A DNA stretch of 64,000 nt from Branchiostoma belcheri (lineage: Eukaryota > Chordata > Leptocardii > Amphioxiformes > Branchiostomatidae), in NCBI RefSeq assembly GCF_001625305.1, contig NW_017804087.1, forward strand, positions 1,196,058 to 1,260,057. The letters run 5' to 3'. Numbering within the stretch: position 1 is the first letter of the stretch; every line of letters starts with the position of its first letter. The notes under the pieces were generated by a model that was not told the origin of the DNA, ran no database searches, and saw only the letters and a program-made list of their open reading frames with translations. Shown here in pieces: positions 1-12,100 of the stretch. The translations under genes were made by a program, and so were the position numbers.

Positions 1-1553
1 TGTAAATGCATTTATGTTCGTGAGGACTAAATTTCGCGCAGCGGAGCAAATAGAGAGTTCGCGAGGGATTTTAGTTCGCTATACAGCAGAACCAAATACA
101 AAAGGGAATGCCGACTTCCGCCCGCCCCCCCCCCCTCCTTTCATGGGTTTACCCGGCCCCGGAAATCCCCCATATTTGATAATAATAAAGTCCCAATATT
201 TTTCTTTTGTCACACAAAATCACCGGCTATGGAATCTTTTAACAAAACGCTACTTAGTACAGAGTAACAGTGATTTGGTTGCAGTTAAAAATTCATACCG
301 AACTGATGGCTCGTGCTGAGAATCACACGGGATCTGTAACGTTATCGTACCGAAGGACCAGGCATCGAACGGTTAGATTTTTACTCGGATATTCAAAGAT
401 GAACTCGTAAAATACATTTTCAAAAGCAGGAAAATCTTGTTTCCCGGCATTTATCTCTTGAAATACGGCGCTAATTTGACACAAAAATTAGTTTCATGCC
501 CCGCTCCTGGCTTTCTCAGCTAGCTGCATAAATTTTGACGGTATGCAAATCTCGCGTCACGTGTCCGAATTTCGCGTCTCTGATTGGTTGTGCGTCAGTC
601 GGAGCAGCTCGCCGCGGTAACATACAAGCGGGCCGACGCGATGTAAACAAATTTTCTTTGTTTTAATATAAGCGCTAAAACGCTTTTTCCACAACTACAC
701 ATCGATATTCTAGTGAAGGAATGCATAGTTCCAAGAATCTTTCGGGAAAATGTATATTTCTATGGGGATTTTTGGTGTTTTCGGCGTGATTTTGCAAACC
801 GGAAGTATACGGACCCCGGCGTGCCTCGGCGTGGGTTCGTCGTACCCAAGCTAAATTTTTAGCATTTTTACCCTCCGTTTTACCAACCAAAACAAAATAC
901 AACTCCCGCTAAGGAGAACCCAGTAACATTTCAGATCCCAGCAATTATGTTTTTGATCAAAATATTTGTGGATGTGCCTGCATTTTAGCCGTATTCCCGT
1001 CGCAAGCGGCCCCGCGACGTGCACGCTAAGATTTCTTGTACGCAGTTGACATGGCTTGACACTGGATTCGGTGTCTCATAAAATAATTTTTATCAGTATA
1101 AATAATTCTGATACTCAACAATAGCGCAGAAATATTCTATTTCTTGAAGAACTGGACAGGTCTACTTTTATTTGTGTCTATTTCTGCTGAGACAATTCGG
1201 ATAGTTATACTTGGCTCTATGGGTAGTAGTAACGTATTTTACAATTTTGGAAACCTGGAAGACGGGAGTGTAGCGATACGGTAAACAGTTCGCGAGGGAC
1301 ATGACTTCACGAAGCAAGGCTCTTCGCGAAAACGGCGAAGTTAAATCCCTGACGAATAAAAATGCATTTACAGTATATATTAATGTATTTGAGTAAGAAT
1401 TCATAGTTTGTTAGGCTATGTGAAGGTAAACATTATGCATTTGCTTTGCAAATGTTAATTATGTAGAAGGAAATAAAGTCTAGAATCTCTAATCTCTAAT
1501 TTCTCTAATCTCTAAGTCTCTAATCTAGAAGGAACCTCTAAAAGGACAACATT
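1..1553. other. Non-coding region left of CDC6; promoter-like patch at about 543-600
   Basis: I see no convincing coding exon on either strand. Positions 543-600 hold an octamer ATGCAAAT (543-550), an E-box CACGTG (558-563), an inverted CCAAT box (583-587) and a CRE-like TGCGTCAG (591-598), in a stretch richer in CpG than its surroundings. This could be the promoter of a gene outside the window, but no first exon can be shown. A (TCTCTAA)n-like simple repeat lies at 1481-1528. The segments near 1-60 and 1300-1380 (inverted) share a TGTAAATGCATTT start and TTCGCGA-type words, so they are probably two remnants of one short repeat family. The CDC6 C-terminal exon was searched for on the minus strand and not found. 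Confidence 0.45.
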
Positions 1554-1595
1554 TCACACATTTTTGACAACACCACAGGAGCAGAGCCTTCTTAC

Positions 1596-4500
1596 CTTTC
1601 CTAGGGTGATCTCCTTTGTCTTGCCAGACTTGAGCATGAGCAGTAGGGTACAGACGACAAGTTTCTGTTGTAGCGGGAAGGTCTGCTGTTGGTTGGTGTT
1701 GGAGGCGACCATCCGAGAACTGTACACCTCCGACACCACGCTCGCGATGTGTGACAGGCCAACTTTCTTAGGCACGGGAGTCTTGGGTGATTTTCTTGGA
1801 CTTTTCGTGGGAGAACCTATGAGAAAAAGGAACACACGTTAATTCAACCATGAAAGAATGAAAAGATCATACTTACCACTTTTTGTATACTGTTTTTGGT
1901 GTTTACATGCTAGGTACATTGGGAACAATGACAGGAAGTTAGGTAAAAGGTCCCAGAAAAGGTTCTCTTCAATTCCCTATGCTACATGCATGTCTGCTGC
2001 CTTGTGGGAGCCTGCGGGAAAATTCAAAGAATCAGAAAGATATTACAAATACGAACACTTTGTTAGAGAAAATTTACAAAAACTAAATATTTCATGAGTT
2101 ATGAGATCTTTGATTTCTACTTTCAGACATTTCTAATATGATGTTATATCTGTACCTTTCGTGGGAGACAGTGGTTTGAGTACAGCCTGACTCCTGACGT
2201 CGGTCTCCACCATCTCCACCGCTCGTCTGCAGATGTCCAGCGCCTTCCGCACATCTCCCGCCACGGCCGACACCTTACGGGCGCAGAACTGTACTGCCAT
2301 TGGCTCTAACACTGGCGCTCCCTCCAACGAAGCCTGAAATAGTCCAGCAATAAGTTAGGCATCAATATCTACTGTAGGGAGGACTGAGTAACAGTTTTGA
2401 CACTTGTGAGGTAACCAACAAGTATAAGCCAAAGTATGATAAAGATGTATAGAAAAAGTACTTAAAGTTGCCATGGCATTACTATGTAGCCAAAAACAAA
2501 AAAGTACAATTTCCACAGTTTATTTTGCACATCGCAGGATGATCTCCAAGCCAAGGTCATGGACAGGGGATCAGACATTGTGTGCACAGAAAGACAGTTC
2601 TATTCACCCTCAGAAAAAGGAGCTATTAGCAACAGGTGTACCATTTCTGAATCATTTTTACTACTCTAATTATAACCATACCTTATGTAGCCTGTCCTGT
2701 ACAATAGTGACTAGCTGGTCCTTAGAGTAGGGTTCAAAGTTTAAGAGTTGAGGTCGACACTTGGGCCGAGATTGTAGTCTGGGCAAGATACGGTCTGTCA
2801 GGTCCAGGGCATTGGCTATTCCTGCAGGAAAAGAGGGATAAAATTGGTCATGATACAACAACATGTGTACAATACTAAAACATTGCTAGCCAACCTTGCT
2901 GGTTGTTTGAAATAGCTTCACATAGAAAGGTTATTTTGACTTACCTATGAGGATGAGTCTAGACTTGGGTAGCGTTGGCCACTCAAACATGGTGTAAAGA
3001 ACCTCCTGGTTCTTACTGTCTAGGGAGTCCAACTCATCCAGTACAAGGATTCTGATTGGACAAGAAAACATCATTAGTGATGAGATCACTGACATAGGCA
3101 AATCCAGTAAACACATGAGAATGAGAAGATGTTAAGAAATGTTTCAAAAAAGGGAGTTTCTTACATCATGGGTCCCTTGGACTTGAACTGTTTCTCAAGA
3201 AGTCTTGAGGCATCCTTGGCGGTACGAGGAGTTGTAGACGTGGGGCTAAGTTCACTGGCGACCTTACTGAAGATCCCCTGAGCATTCTTCACAGCCATGC
3301 AGTTCACAAAGATCATCTTAGTAGACTCAAGACTTCCCTGAAGTAAAGACACAAAGTCAGATGAAGAGGACAAATTCCAAAAGGGTGGCTTCAACGTCAC
3401 AGGAAACAGTAGTCCTAAAACTCTCAATAGTAAAATTTATGTTTACAAACACTGAATAATAGCAGAAAAAAATTCATGAATTATCCATCAATTAAAGACC
3501 TAATTCAAAACAGGTTTTGCTATCACAAACCTGTAACAAAACCCACCTTCATGTTCCTCATGATATGTGTAAGACAGGCAGTTTTCCCAGTGCCAGGGGC
3601 CCCGGAGATGTACAGACTGCCAGGCTGTTGTTTTGTAGTGTGCTCCTCCAGGAAGTCTGTTATAACCTTAGTCTCCTTCTCACGACACAGTAGATAGTCT
3701 GGAACAGCCGTGTGGAGGGCCTTCTTTGCACTCTGGTACGGGGTGGCTGAAAAACGTAGTTAAGAAATTAGTTAACTTTATGCCTCTTCTTATTGTTGGA
3801 ATTTTGGTATAAATTGCAAGTCTAGTGGTTACGTCTATATCTTAACTGTCTCAGAAAATCCAGCTGGTGAAACAACAGGAATTGGGGGTCAACATGGGGG
3901 GAATTCAGGAAGCCAAGGATTGCATATTTCACAGAAGTCTGATGTTTGTGTTTTGACACTAACTTGTATGAAAAAAGTACTTTGTTGCCATGGCATTACT
4001 ATGTAGCCACAACAGTTAAGGTGCAATTTCCACAAGTTTATTTTGCACATCGCAGGATGATCTCCAAGTCACGATCATGGACAGGGGATCAGACATTGTG
4101 TGCAGAAAAGAAAACAGGAAGTTAGGTCAGAGGTCCCAGAATAGGACATCAAAGGTTATTCTATTTCATGTCTTTAATTTCCTTGTAATATACATGGTGG
4201 CCAGTATGACAACGCGTGGAGGGGGAAACTTGCAATTTATTTTTCATCTTCATTGTAGATCTGATATTTCTGTAGTTATGACATCAACTGAACAATTCTA
4301 GCTCAATAAAAAACAGTCACAGAAAAGGCTTACCATCTTGTCTTTGTAACCTCAAAGGTGTGGCTTGTTTCCTAGGTGATGGTGTCCGTAGCGATTGTCT
4401 CCATGGAGACGTAGGACATCTCTCTGGTGAAGCTAGTCTCTTCTTGACCCCGGAACTTTTGATTGGACACAAAGTTTCATTTTTCATCAACGTCATCTTG

Positions 4501-5401
4501 AGTGGAGATGGGGAGGGGGGCAGGTTAGGACGGGGGAGGGTCTTTGTTGGTGTAGAGGGGAGGGTGTTGGACGTCACGGCTTGCTCTGGTTGGTTCTCCT
4601 TCTTGCGTTTGGTCGGACTCGGGCAGAATTTCGAGGCGGTCACAGGAGAGTTGTCTCTGGGAGTATTGTCAGCTGCTAAAGAGAAGGCGAAATATAATAA
4701 TGACATTTGTGATTGGTTACAGTTCTTGGTTGACTTCAGCAACAATGCATTTACCTTTGCACTGATTTTATTTCAAAGTAGGAGAGAAAAAGAAGTTATC
4801 GTGATCGTTTTAGTAATATATGTCACATAATTTTGGGTTTTGGAATACCCCAACAACAAGACAACTAGTTGCACCCAATGGAATCTATTTTGGGGTCCTC
4901 TCAATATTTAGGTGTCTAATTGAGAACAAAAACACAAATTTCCATCTCAATCTAACTGTTATACCTGTAGACTGTCTGTAGATGTTAGACAACATCAAAA
5001 CCAACCAAACCAGGTGAGAAGCCTTACAATAAATACTAACAATAGGTGGTCATCCTCTATGCAAAAATGTGAGAAAATAATTTACATATAGATAAATTTT
5101 GTGACGAATTTAACATTTTTGCAATCTTTTTTTATGTATTATGGTTGCCTTAGTGTAGTCTTGATCATGATAGGAAGGGTTTTTACAGGAAAGTAAACTT
5201 ACAAGGACGCTTGCGGGGAGAGAGGGGAGGGCGCTCGGGCTTGGGTGCAGGGTCCTCCCGAGGTTTTTCCTGGGTCGCGGCGCCACGCCTAGTTCTTCGA
5301 CTCGTTCGAGAAGGCTTCTCTTCTACGACGATCTGCTTCTTGGTCTGAGATCGAGTCTTCCGGCATTGGAAGGAAATCGTGGTCTGGCCCTTGGTAGCCA
5401 T
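1596..5401 (-). CDS. CDC6: Cell division control protein 6 (CDC6), 3' end missing from the window
   Basis: CDC6 is a nuclear AAA+ ATPase that works with ORC and CDT1 to load MCM2-7 at replication origins. Eight coding exons on the minus strand: 5203-5401, 4334-4675, 3547-3746, 3165-3337, 2945-3051, 2682-2821, 2156-2333, 1596-1816. They total 1560 nt (520 codons) with matching phases. The N-terminus has the conserved PLSPRKR segment (CDK site plus cyclin-binding type motif) and many further SP/TP sites. Walker A GAPGTGKT lies near residue 229, Walker B LVLDELD near 310, then LILIGIAN, LDLTDRILPRL and the sensor-2 type GDVRKALD. The start is MATKGQTTISFQ at 5401, directly after a CCACAG|A acceptor. 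The last exon ends KEITLGK at a clear GTAAG donor. The roughly 75 residues of winged-helix domain that follow in vertebrate CDC6 (560 aa) are absent down to position 1. Reading through the donor would add only about 13 residues. Identity is secure; the 3' end is open. Confidence 0.95.
1929..2060. repeat. Interspersed repeat family with core ACAGGAAGTTAGGTNA
   Basis: The core GGAAGTTAGGT..AGGTCCCAGAA.AGGTT and a downstream CATGCATGTCTG(C/T)TGCCTT(G/A)TGGGA block recur at 4116-4200 (core only) and 10262-10415 in the same orientation. The core also appears inverted at about 58842-58890 and 60027-60075. Copies sit in introns of CDC6, CWC22 and LRP2. No terminal repeats or target duplications were resolved, so the class is unknown. 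Confidence 0.7.
2452..2596. repeat. Intronic direct repeat, copy 1 (second copy 3970-4112)
   Basis: About 145 bp in a CDC6 intron reappears in the same orientation at 3970-4112. Both copies share GTTGCCATGGCATTACTATG, a TTATTTTGCACATCGCAGGA segment and a GACAGGGGATCAGACATTG segment, with small internal indels. It is an interspersed element or a local duplication; no coding content is seen. Confidence 0.8.
3970..4112. repeat. Intronic direct repeat, copy 2 (first copy 2452-2596)
   Basis: This is the partner of the repeat at 2452-2596, in another CDC6 intron. It is followed at once by a copy of the ACAGGAAGTTAGGTC family (4116-4200), so two repeat units abut here. Confidence 0.8.
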
Positions 5402-6179
5402 TCTGTGGAGGGAAAAATGAAGATTGTTTTGTTGTGTTTTCTATTTGTTTCACAGCCCAGCTTGGCGCCATTTCACACATACGAAGACTAACACAATACG
5501 ATTCTTACACATGATAAGGGAATGCAAGCCCTATTCTGTATCCAAGATGCATCGTGCAACAGGAGTTTCATTCTAACGATTCAGAAAACCATCTGATGAA
5601 GCTAGTTTAGTGAAAATTTGCTGGAGAACATGCAAGTAAAATTGTATGCAAAATCTGAGTGGTAACTGTTATACCTGTATACTCTACCCAGGTTGTCCTC
5701 CTTGTAGACTGAATTTAGACGTCTATATTCCGAAAACTTGGTTCCCTGTAAGACTAGGAATTTCGACTTACCTGATTAATGCTCCTAGTAGTCTTCTCCG
5801 ATGCCTAAATTCGTCGATTTTGCTCACAAAAATCGCCTAACACCGTCCGAACCGCCAAAAATTCTGCTTCTGTGTTGGCTACAGCTGAGAGCGGGAAATA
5901 CCTGCAAAAAGCGCGCCAACTTCGGGAATTCCCCCCTGTGATTGGTCAGTTTCTACAAAAATATTTACATATCTCCCCTCTGATTGGTCAGCCTGTTCTC
6001 GCGCTCCCGGTCGTTTAAAGATTATTCTCGAATCTTCTCGCGAGATCTGGTGGAAGTTGTTTAGTCGCCGTGACGTCACGCGACGCCATCTTGTTGCGAT
6101 CACCTTACGTGCAGCGAAGGCGAACAAGAAAATTTCCTTGCCTTGAAACCAAAAATTTGCCTGAAAACTCTAAAGCAAC
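5402..6179. promoter_or_regulatory. Divergent promoter region between CDC6 and CWC22
   Basis: The two start codons face away from each other 778 bp apart. Visible sites are an E2F-type GCGGGAAA (5891-5898) followed by GCGCGCC, two inverted CCAAT boxes (5941-5945, 5983-5987), a full CRE TGACGTCA (6071-6078) and a YY1-type GCCATCTTG (6085-6093). On the CDC6 side a 5'UTR intron is likely: a donor ATCAG|GTAAGT at 5772/5771 and an acceptor CCACAG|A at 5403/5402 put a non-coding exon from 5772 to about 5870. E2F control of CDC6 is established in vertebrates; use of these sites here is inferred from position. Shared control of both genes is also an inference. Confidence 0.7.
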
Positions 6180-9100
6180 ATGTCTGACAGGTAAGAGAAA
6201 TATAAATGTAGACTTACGGCTCATTTTTGACCGGTAGAAGTCCCCGAAACTCGCTGCGTACTGAATTTTGTATCGATTGGAAGTGGGGAGGGGGGCGCAC
6301 AAGATTTTGTTTGTGGCATGCGTGCGAAAAAAATTATGAAGGAAGAAATTATCTCAGTCTGTTGGCAAAATCGGTAAAAGTCTTACAAAATAAGAGTTTG
6401 GAAAATGATCTAGTGATATATGTGTCTACTCTTGAAATAAGGCGAAAAATTTGTCAGCCAGAAAATCCATGTAGTTTGTCAGTAGCATGTAACGATTTAT
6501 GTTGAACAAAGAAAAGAAAAAGAGTAAAATTTTGAACATACCTAACTAAGAATTATTTAAATGAGTTGTAAACTTTTGAGGTGATACTATAGGGTTGTTT
6601 TAACTGCAAATTTGAAGTTTGAGTCAGTGTAGAAGTAGGTTCGACAAGGGCACAACAGTGGGGCCTGCCATAATTTGATTCGAGCCCAGAACTTTCATAT
6701 TCAACCCTAACCACAAGACTGCCTTGCCACTAAAGACGGTGTTCATGACTTATTTCCCACAGTGAGAAGGACAGTAAAAGCAGCAGTGATAGTGACAGTG
6801 ACAGCGGAAGTGAGAGTGGTAGTGAGAGTTCGGGGAGCAGCGACTCTGGCTCTGAACGCGGGACTCGTATCCGCAGTTCTGTCGTAGTACACAAGGTAAG
6901 GCTTTGGATGTCGTATAACGTGTTCTACAAAAATCTGTGTAAAAATATCTTTAGGGGAAAGAGGTTCTCAATACCTAACTTCACACTGTTTGTTCGTCAT
7001 ATTTACCAAGACTTTTTAAGTTTTACATGAGCTAAAAGTCTGCTACCCTCCTTAGGGTTGAAATGTCTACAGTAAGGTACAGGCTATGTATGACAGCACA
7101 TGATAGGGGAAGATTGACAGGCATTAAGTATGACAGGACTTCGGAAAATGGGGGAATTCGCGAAGCCAAGGATCGAATACTTTGTCTTCCTGGAAGTCTG
7201 ATATTTCAATCTAAGATTGAATACATGACATACATGTGTAATCCTAATACGTAAATGGCATTAATTTTTCAGCAGCAGAGACGGAGTGATGATGATGATG
7301 TAGGAAATGCCGACCAGGAGGAGGCCTCACCTCGGAGACGTCAACGATCTCCTAGCGAATCTCCCCCAAGACGACAGCGATCGCAGAGCGATTCACCCCC
7401 TAGACACCAACGTTCCCCATCTGGCTCACCCCCTAAGCGCTCACGCGATTGGTCCCCTAACAATTCTCGTCAACAACGGCACAGACGAAACACGAGCGAG
7501 TCACCGCAAAGACAGGATGACTCATCACCGAGCAAGCGACAACGATCCCCCAGCGAGTCACCGCCACGGAGGCAGCAATCTCCGAGAAAATCCCGCTCTA
7601 GATCCAGATCGCCTGTCAGGAGACAGAGATCCCCAGCTAGAAGGGACAGATCAACGGTTACAAGGGGGAGGGGGAGAGGTGGTTATGAGAACGACAGAAG
7701 GAGGGAGAGAGACAGAGAGAGAGACTGGGAGAGACCACCAAGGTACTGTAAATCTTTGCAGTGCTTTTATTTTGAGATTAAGCATATCATATTCACGTGT
7801 ATTACAATGTGTTGCTATACTGCAAAACAAAGGGAAAACCTCCTTTCTGCTAGCAGCATCCACTTTGAATTAAAGTCCCACAGAAATAAATGAATTTACA
7901 GTAGGACTCTTACTATTGGATTGATTACGTTAAACTGTTTAAGTTTCCTTATCCAACATGAAAATGATAACCATTTGCCCATTTTTATACAACTAGAAAT
8001 TGTCTAGAATCATTAGTTGCAGCTTGCTGGACGATTCATTGTTTTGGCATTGAAAAAGTAACAAAGTCATTAATGATGACTCCTCACCATTTTTGTTAAT
8101 TTCAGGCATGATGACAGACGCTACAGACGGTCTCCTAACCAGCGGGACCGCTACGGAAACCGACGAGAAACGGACAGGGGAAGGGACCGTTACTCCGACA
8201 GAGAGAGGGACCGTAACTACGGGAGAGAGCGCGATCGTAGCGCAGACAGAGATCGCAATTCTGATAGAGATAGGACGCGTACCTCTGACAGAGATGGCAA
8301 AAACACCAGTAACAGGTTGGACATCTTGAATCTTCAAGTTTGTATAAGTATATAAGTATAAATCTGTTGATATTTCCTTATCATAAAAAACAGGTATTAC
8401 AGGTACAAGGAAGGATTAAAACTAATACACACAATTTTGACAGTGACGAGCGGAAATCTCGTGATGATCCACCTCAAACTGGAGAGGCTAACGCTGCGTC
8501 AGCAGAGGAACCGCCAGCGAAGAGAGTCCGTAAGGCGGACACGACGCTCGCCACGAGAACAGGAGGAGCGTACATCCCGCCGGCCAAGCTGCGGATGATG
8601 CAGGAAGCAATCACAGACAAGAGCAGGTAGGTTGCATTTTGTTTCGTACGACAACTTCTTGGTGAAATCCCTGATGATTTAAAGGCCTCCGATGCAATTT
8701 TAGGGCAGCAGTGCAAAAATACTCTGAATAGGGAAATCTGATATTGATGTTTACTGCCATTTCTTAGCACATTTTTACTGTCATTTCATATTTGAAGAGT
8801 TTGAAATAGCCCCTAAACAAGCTACATGACAAGTCCCTTTATTTTTTTTATACATGTGTACGATCAAAAATAGCGAGAACCTACCTGCCTCATGCAGCTC
8901 TTTGCCTCAAAGGAATTTTTTTCTTTATTGATGTCTGTATGTGATGTTTGTTGTTATTCACAGTAATGATTGTTGTTGTTTACAGTGCGGAGTATCAGAG
9001 GATGAGTTGGGAAGCATTGAAGAAGAGCATCAATGGTCTGATTAACAAGGCAAACGTCTCCAACCTTAAAAACATTGTCATGGAACTGTTCCAGGAGAAC

Positions 9101-12100
9101 ATTGTTAGAGGGAGGTCAGTACAGAGTTATCTTCCGAAGTCTCAAACAAACACAGCCCCTGCAGTCCCAAAAAAGCTGCCAGGGGGCTCAAACCTATGCC
9201 ACTTCTTTCCAAGCCCAAGAGCTATATTTCACTAAAAGATCAGAACGTTTTTTCATGATTAGTAGCAAGAAGTCTTGATGGAATCAGCCAGTTTGCCATT
9301 AATTTCAACAAAATAACAGTCTTTGTGCAATGTAAAATGGCACTGGCTGGGTCACTTAGGGTCAATGAAGCAGTCTATTGTAAAATGGGTGGAAATTTTG
9401 CTGCAGTTTTGTCGCCATGCTTTTTATGACTTGTTTAAAAAAACAACTTTCCCTCAGTCCCCTGGGTAGTTGTCTTAGACTATTTGTTGAATTGATTTAT
9501 GAACCTGCTATAACTATTTGTGGTTCTACATGTACCTTTTTTTTTTGCAGAGGCCTGTTGGCACGTTCCATTATCCAGGCCCAGGCGGCGTCCCCGACCT
9601 TTACCCACGTGTACGCCGCTCTGGTCGCCATTATCAACACCAAGTTCCCGCAGAACGGCGAGCTCATCCTCCGCAGACTCACCATGCAGTTCAAACGGGG
9701 CTACAAGAGGAACGACAAGGTACGGGACGGTCCAAAATATGTGTGGGGGGATACAAGGATTGACACGATAAGGGACAGTCCAAAATATTTGTAGGGGAAA
9801 GGGTTAAGTGTATGTTGCATTCAACTTTCAAGGCATATTGTTTTCGCTCTCTTTCTTCTTGTCCAAAACACATAAAGAAAAAGATGTTTGCTAGTAGTAC
9901 ATAGACAATATAGTTGTATTGTAATTTTTCCAATTTGTTATTTTTACAGAACATCTGTCTGACTGCAACAAAGTTTATAGCTCATCTGGTCAACCAACAA
10001 GTGGTAAGTACTCTCTTTTTGTACTTAGCCTATCCACTGGTAGCATTTTCTATCTATATCAGATTCTGCAAATATGATATCTGTATTGTTTTATGAGTAA
10101 CATTTTGCTTTGTGTACTGTCTCTACCTCTTACCAACTACATGTACTAGTAACGAAGGTTGTGCAATATTAGTCTTTGTAAATGCTTTACTCTATGATGT
10201 AATGATTGTTTCAACATTTGTTTTTAGTGTGTCCTTATTTCCACATGATACATGTAAGTGCCTCAGGGACGTAGGAAGTTAGGTCAAAAGTCCCAGTAAA
10301 GGTTATCTCATTTCCTGTCTTCAATTTCCCACACTACTGCACATGCATGTCTGTTGCCTTATGGGAACCTATTGGAAAGTGCATAGACAGAATCAGCAAG
10401 AACTTTACAATGATGAATGAAACAACAACAACAAAATTACAAAAACTTACTTTTGATTGTTTATTTCCCAGGCCCATGAGTTGTTAGCTCTGGAGATCCT
10501 GACCCTACTGTTAGAGAACCCTACAGATGACAGTGTGGAGGTGGCCGTGGGTTTCCTGAAGGACTCTGGACAGAAACTTGGGGAAGTTTCCCCTCGAGGC
10601 ATCCATGGTAAGATTTGCAATCTTCTTCAGAAGAATTTAAAGATGATATGAAGCCAATGAAATGACAATGAAATGCAACTTTTTCTGAAAACAGACAGGT
10701 ATATTATTCATTGCTTGAGTAACTGTTTTTGGCGTATCTTATTACCTGGATGTCTAACCTTCACTGACAGATCTCTTGGTAGCATTATCACTATTAACAT
10801 GTTCTTCACTTGTCTTTCCAGCCATCTTTGAGCGACTTCGCAGCATCCTACACGAGGCTCAGATTGACAAGCGGGTACAGTACATGATCGAGGTCATGTT
10901 CGCCGTGAGGAAGGACAACTTCCAGAACTTCCCGTCCATCGTGGAGGGGCTGGACATGGTGGACGAGGAGGACCAGATCACACATCTCATCTCACTGGAC
11001 GACGAACTCAAGACAGAAGATATACTCAGTAAGGCTGAACAGTTCTCTTATAATACCCTCTGCAAATGTCCAAGGCAAAACATAGAACCATATTTGACCA
11101 CATACCCACATTACATTTGATGGATGTGTAATATTCATAAAAGGCACTCCAAAATTATTTGCTGACAGTGTGTACATCTTTTTGTAATACTTTTTTATAA
11201 TGTTTCTTTACTCAAATTGTTGTGTTTTTGCATTAGATGTCTTCAAGGTGGACCCAGAGTTCCTACAGAATGAGGAAAAGTACAAGCTCATCAAGAAAGG
11301 TATGTCTCCTGTCATACAAACTTTAATCAAGTCAGGCTATATTAGTCCAATTGTAGTACAGTAGTTGTACAGTAATGATGTTTTCCCTTTTTTCTGTGTA
11401 ACAGAAATCCTAGATGAGTCAGTTGAGTTGGCTTCCAGTACACAGAAGTAGTACAGGAGCAGTAAAGAAGTAGTACAGTAATAGAACAATAGTAGTACAG
11501 TAGCAACAGTGTGTAACAGAAACCTGGATGAGTCAGATGATGAGTCCGGCTCCAGTAGTACAATATAAGTACAGTAGTAGTACAACAGTAGTACAGCAGT
11601 AGTACAGTAGTAGTACAGTAACAATATTTCTCCTGTACCAGAAATCCTGGATGAGTCTGATGATGAGTCGGGCTCCAGTAGTACAATATAAGTACAGTAG
11701 TAGTACAACAGTAGTACAGCAGTAGTACAGTAACAATATTTCTCCTGTACCAGAAATCCTGGATGAGTCTGATGATGAGTCCGGCTCCAGTAGTACAATA
11801 TAAGTACAGTAGTAGTACAACAGTAGTACAGTAGTATTACAACAGTAGTATAACAGCAGTACAGTAACAATGTTTCTCCTGTACCAGAAATCCTGGATGA
11901 GTCTGATGATGAGTCGGGCTCCAGTAGTGGTGAGGAGGGGAGCGGCAGTGAGGAGGATGAGGAGGACTCAGATGATGATGAGGAGGCTGAAGGTACGTGT
12001 CAAGTTGTCAATCATGGTCGGGTCATGTAGCGCAACAGCAGAGTGCTCAACACGGAACCAAAAGGTCCCGGGCTCGAGTCCTGACATGTCACCAATCTTG

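Noticed and set aside
543-600. Octamer plus CCAAT patch read as a histone H2B-type promoter
   Set aside because: No histone coding sequence lies on either side within the window.
11337-11870. Long minus-strand open frames rich in Tyr, Leu and Cys
   Set aside because: They are the AGTAGTAC minisatellite and partial exon copies of CWC22 read in reverse; no splice context or homology.
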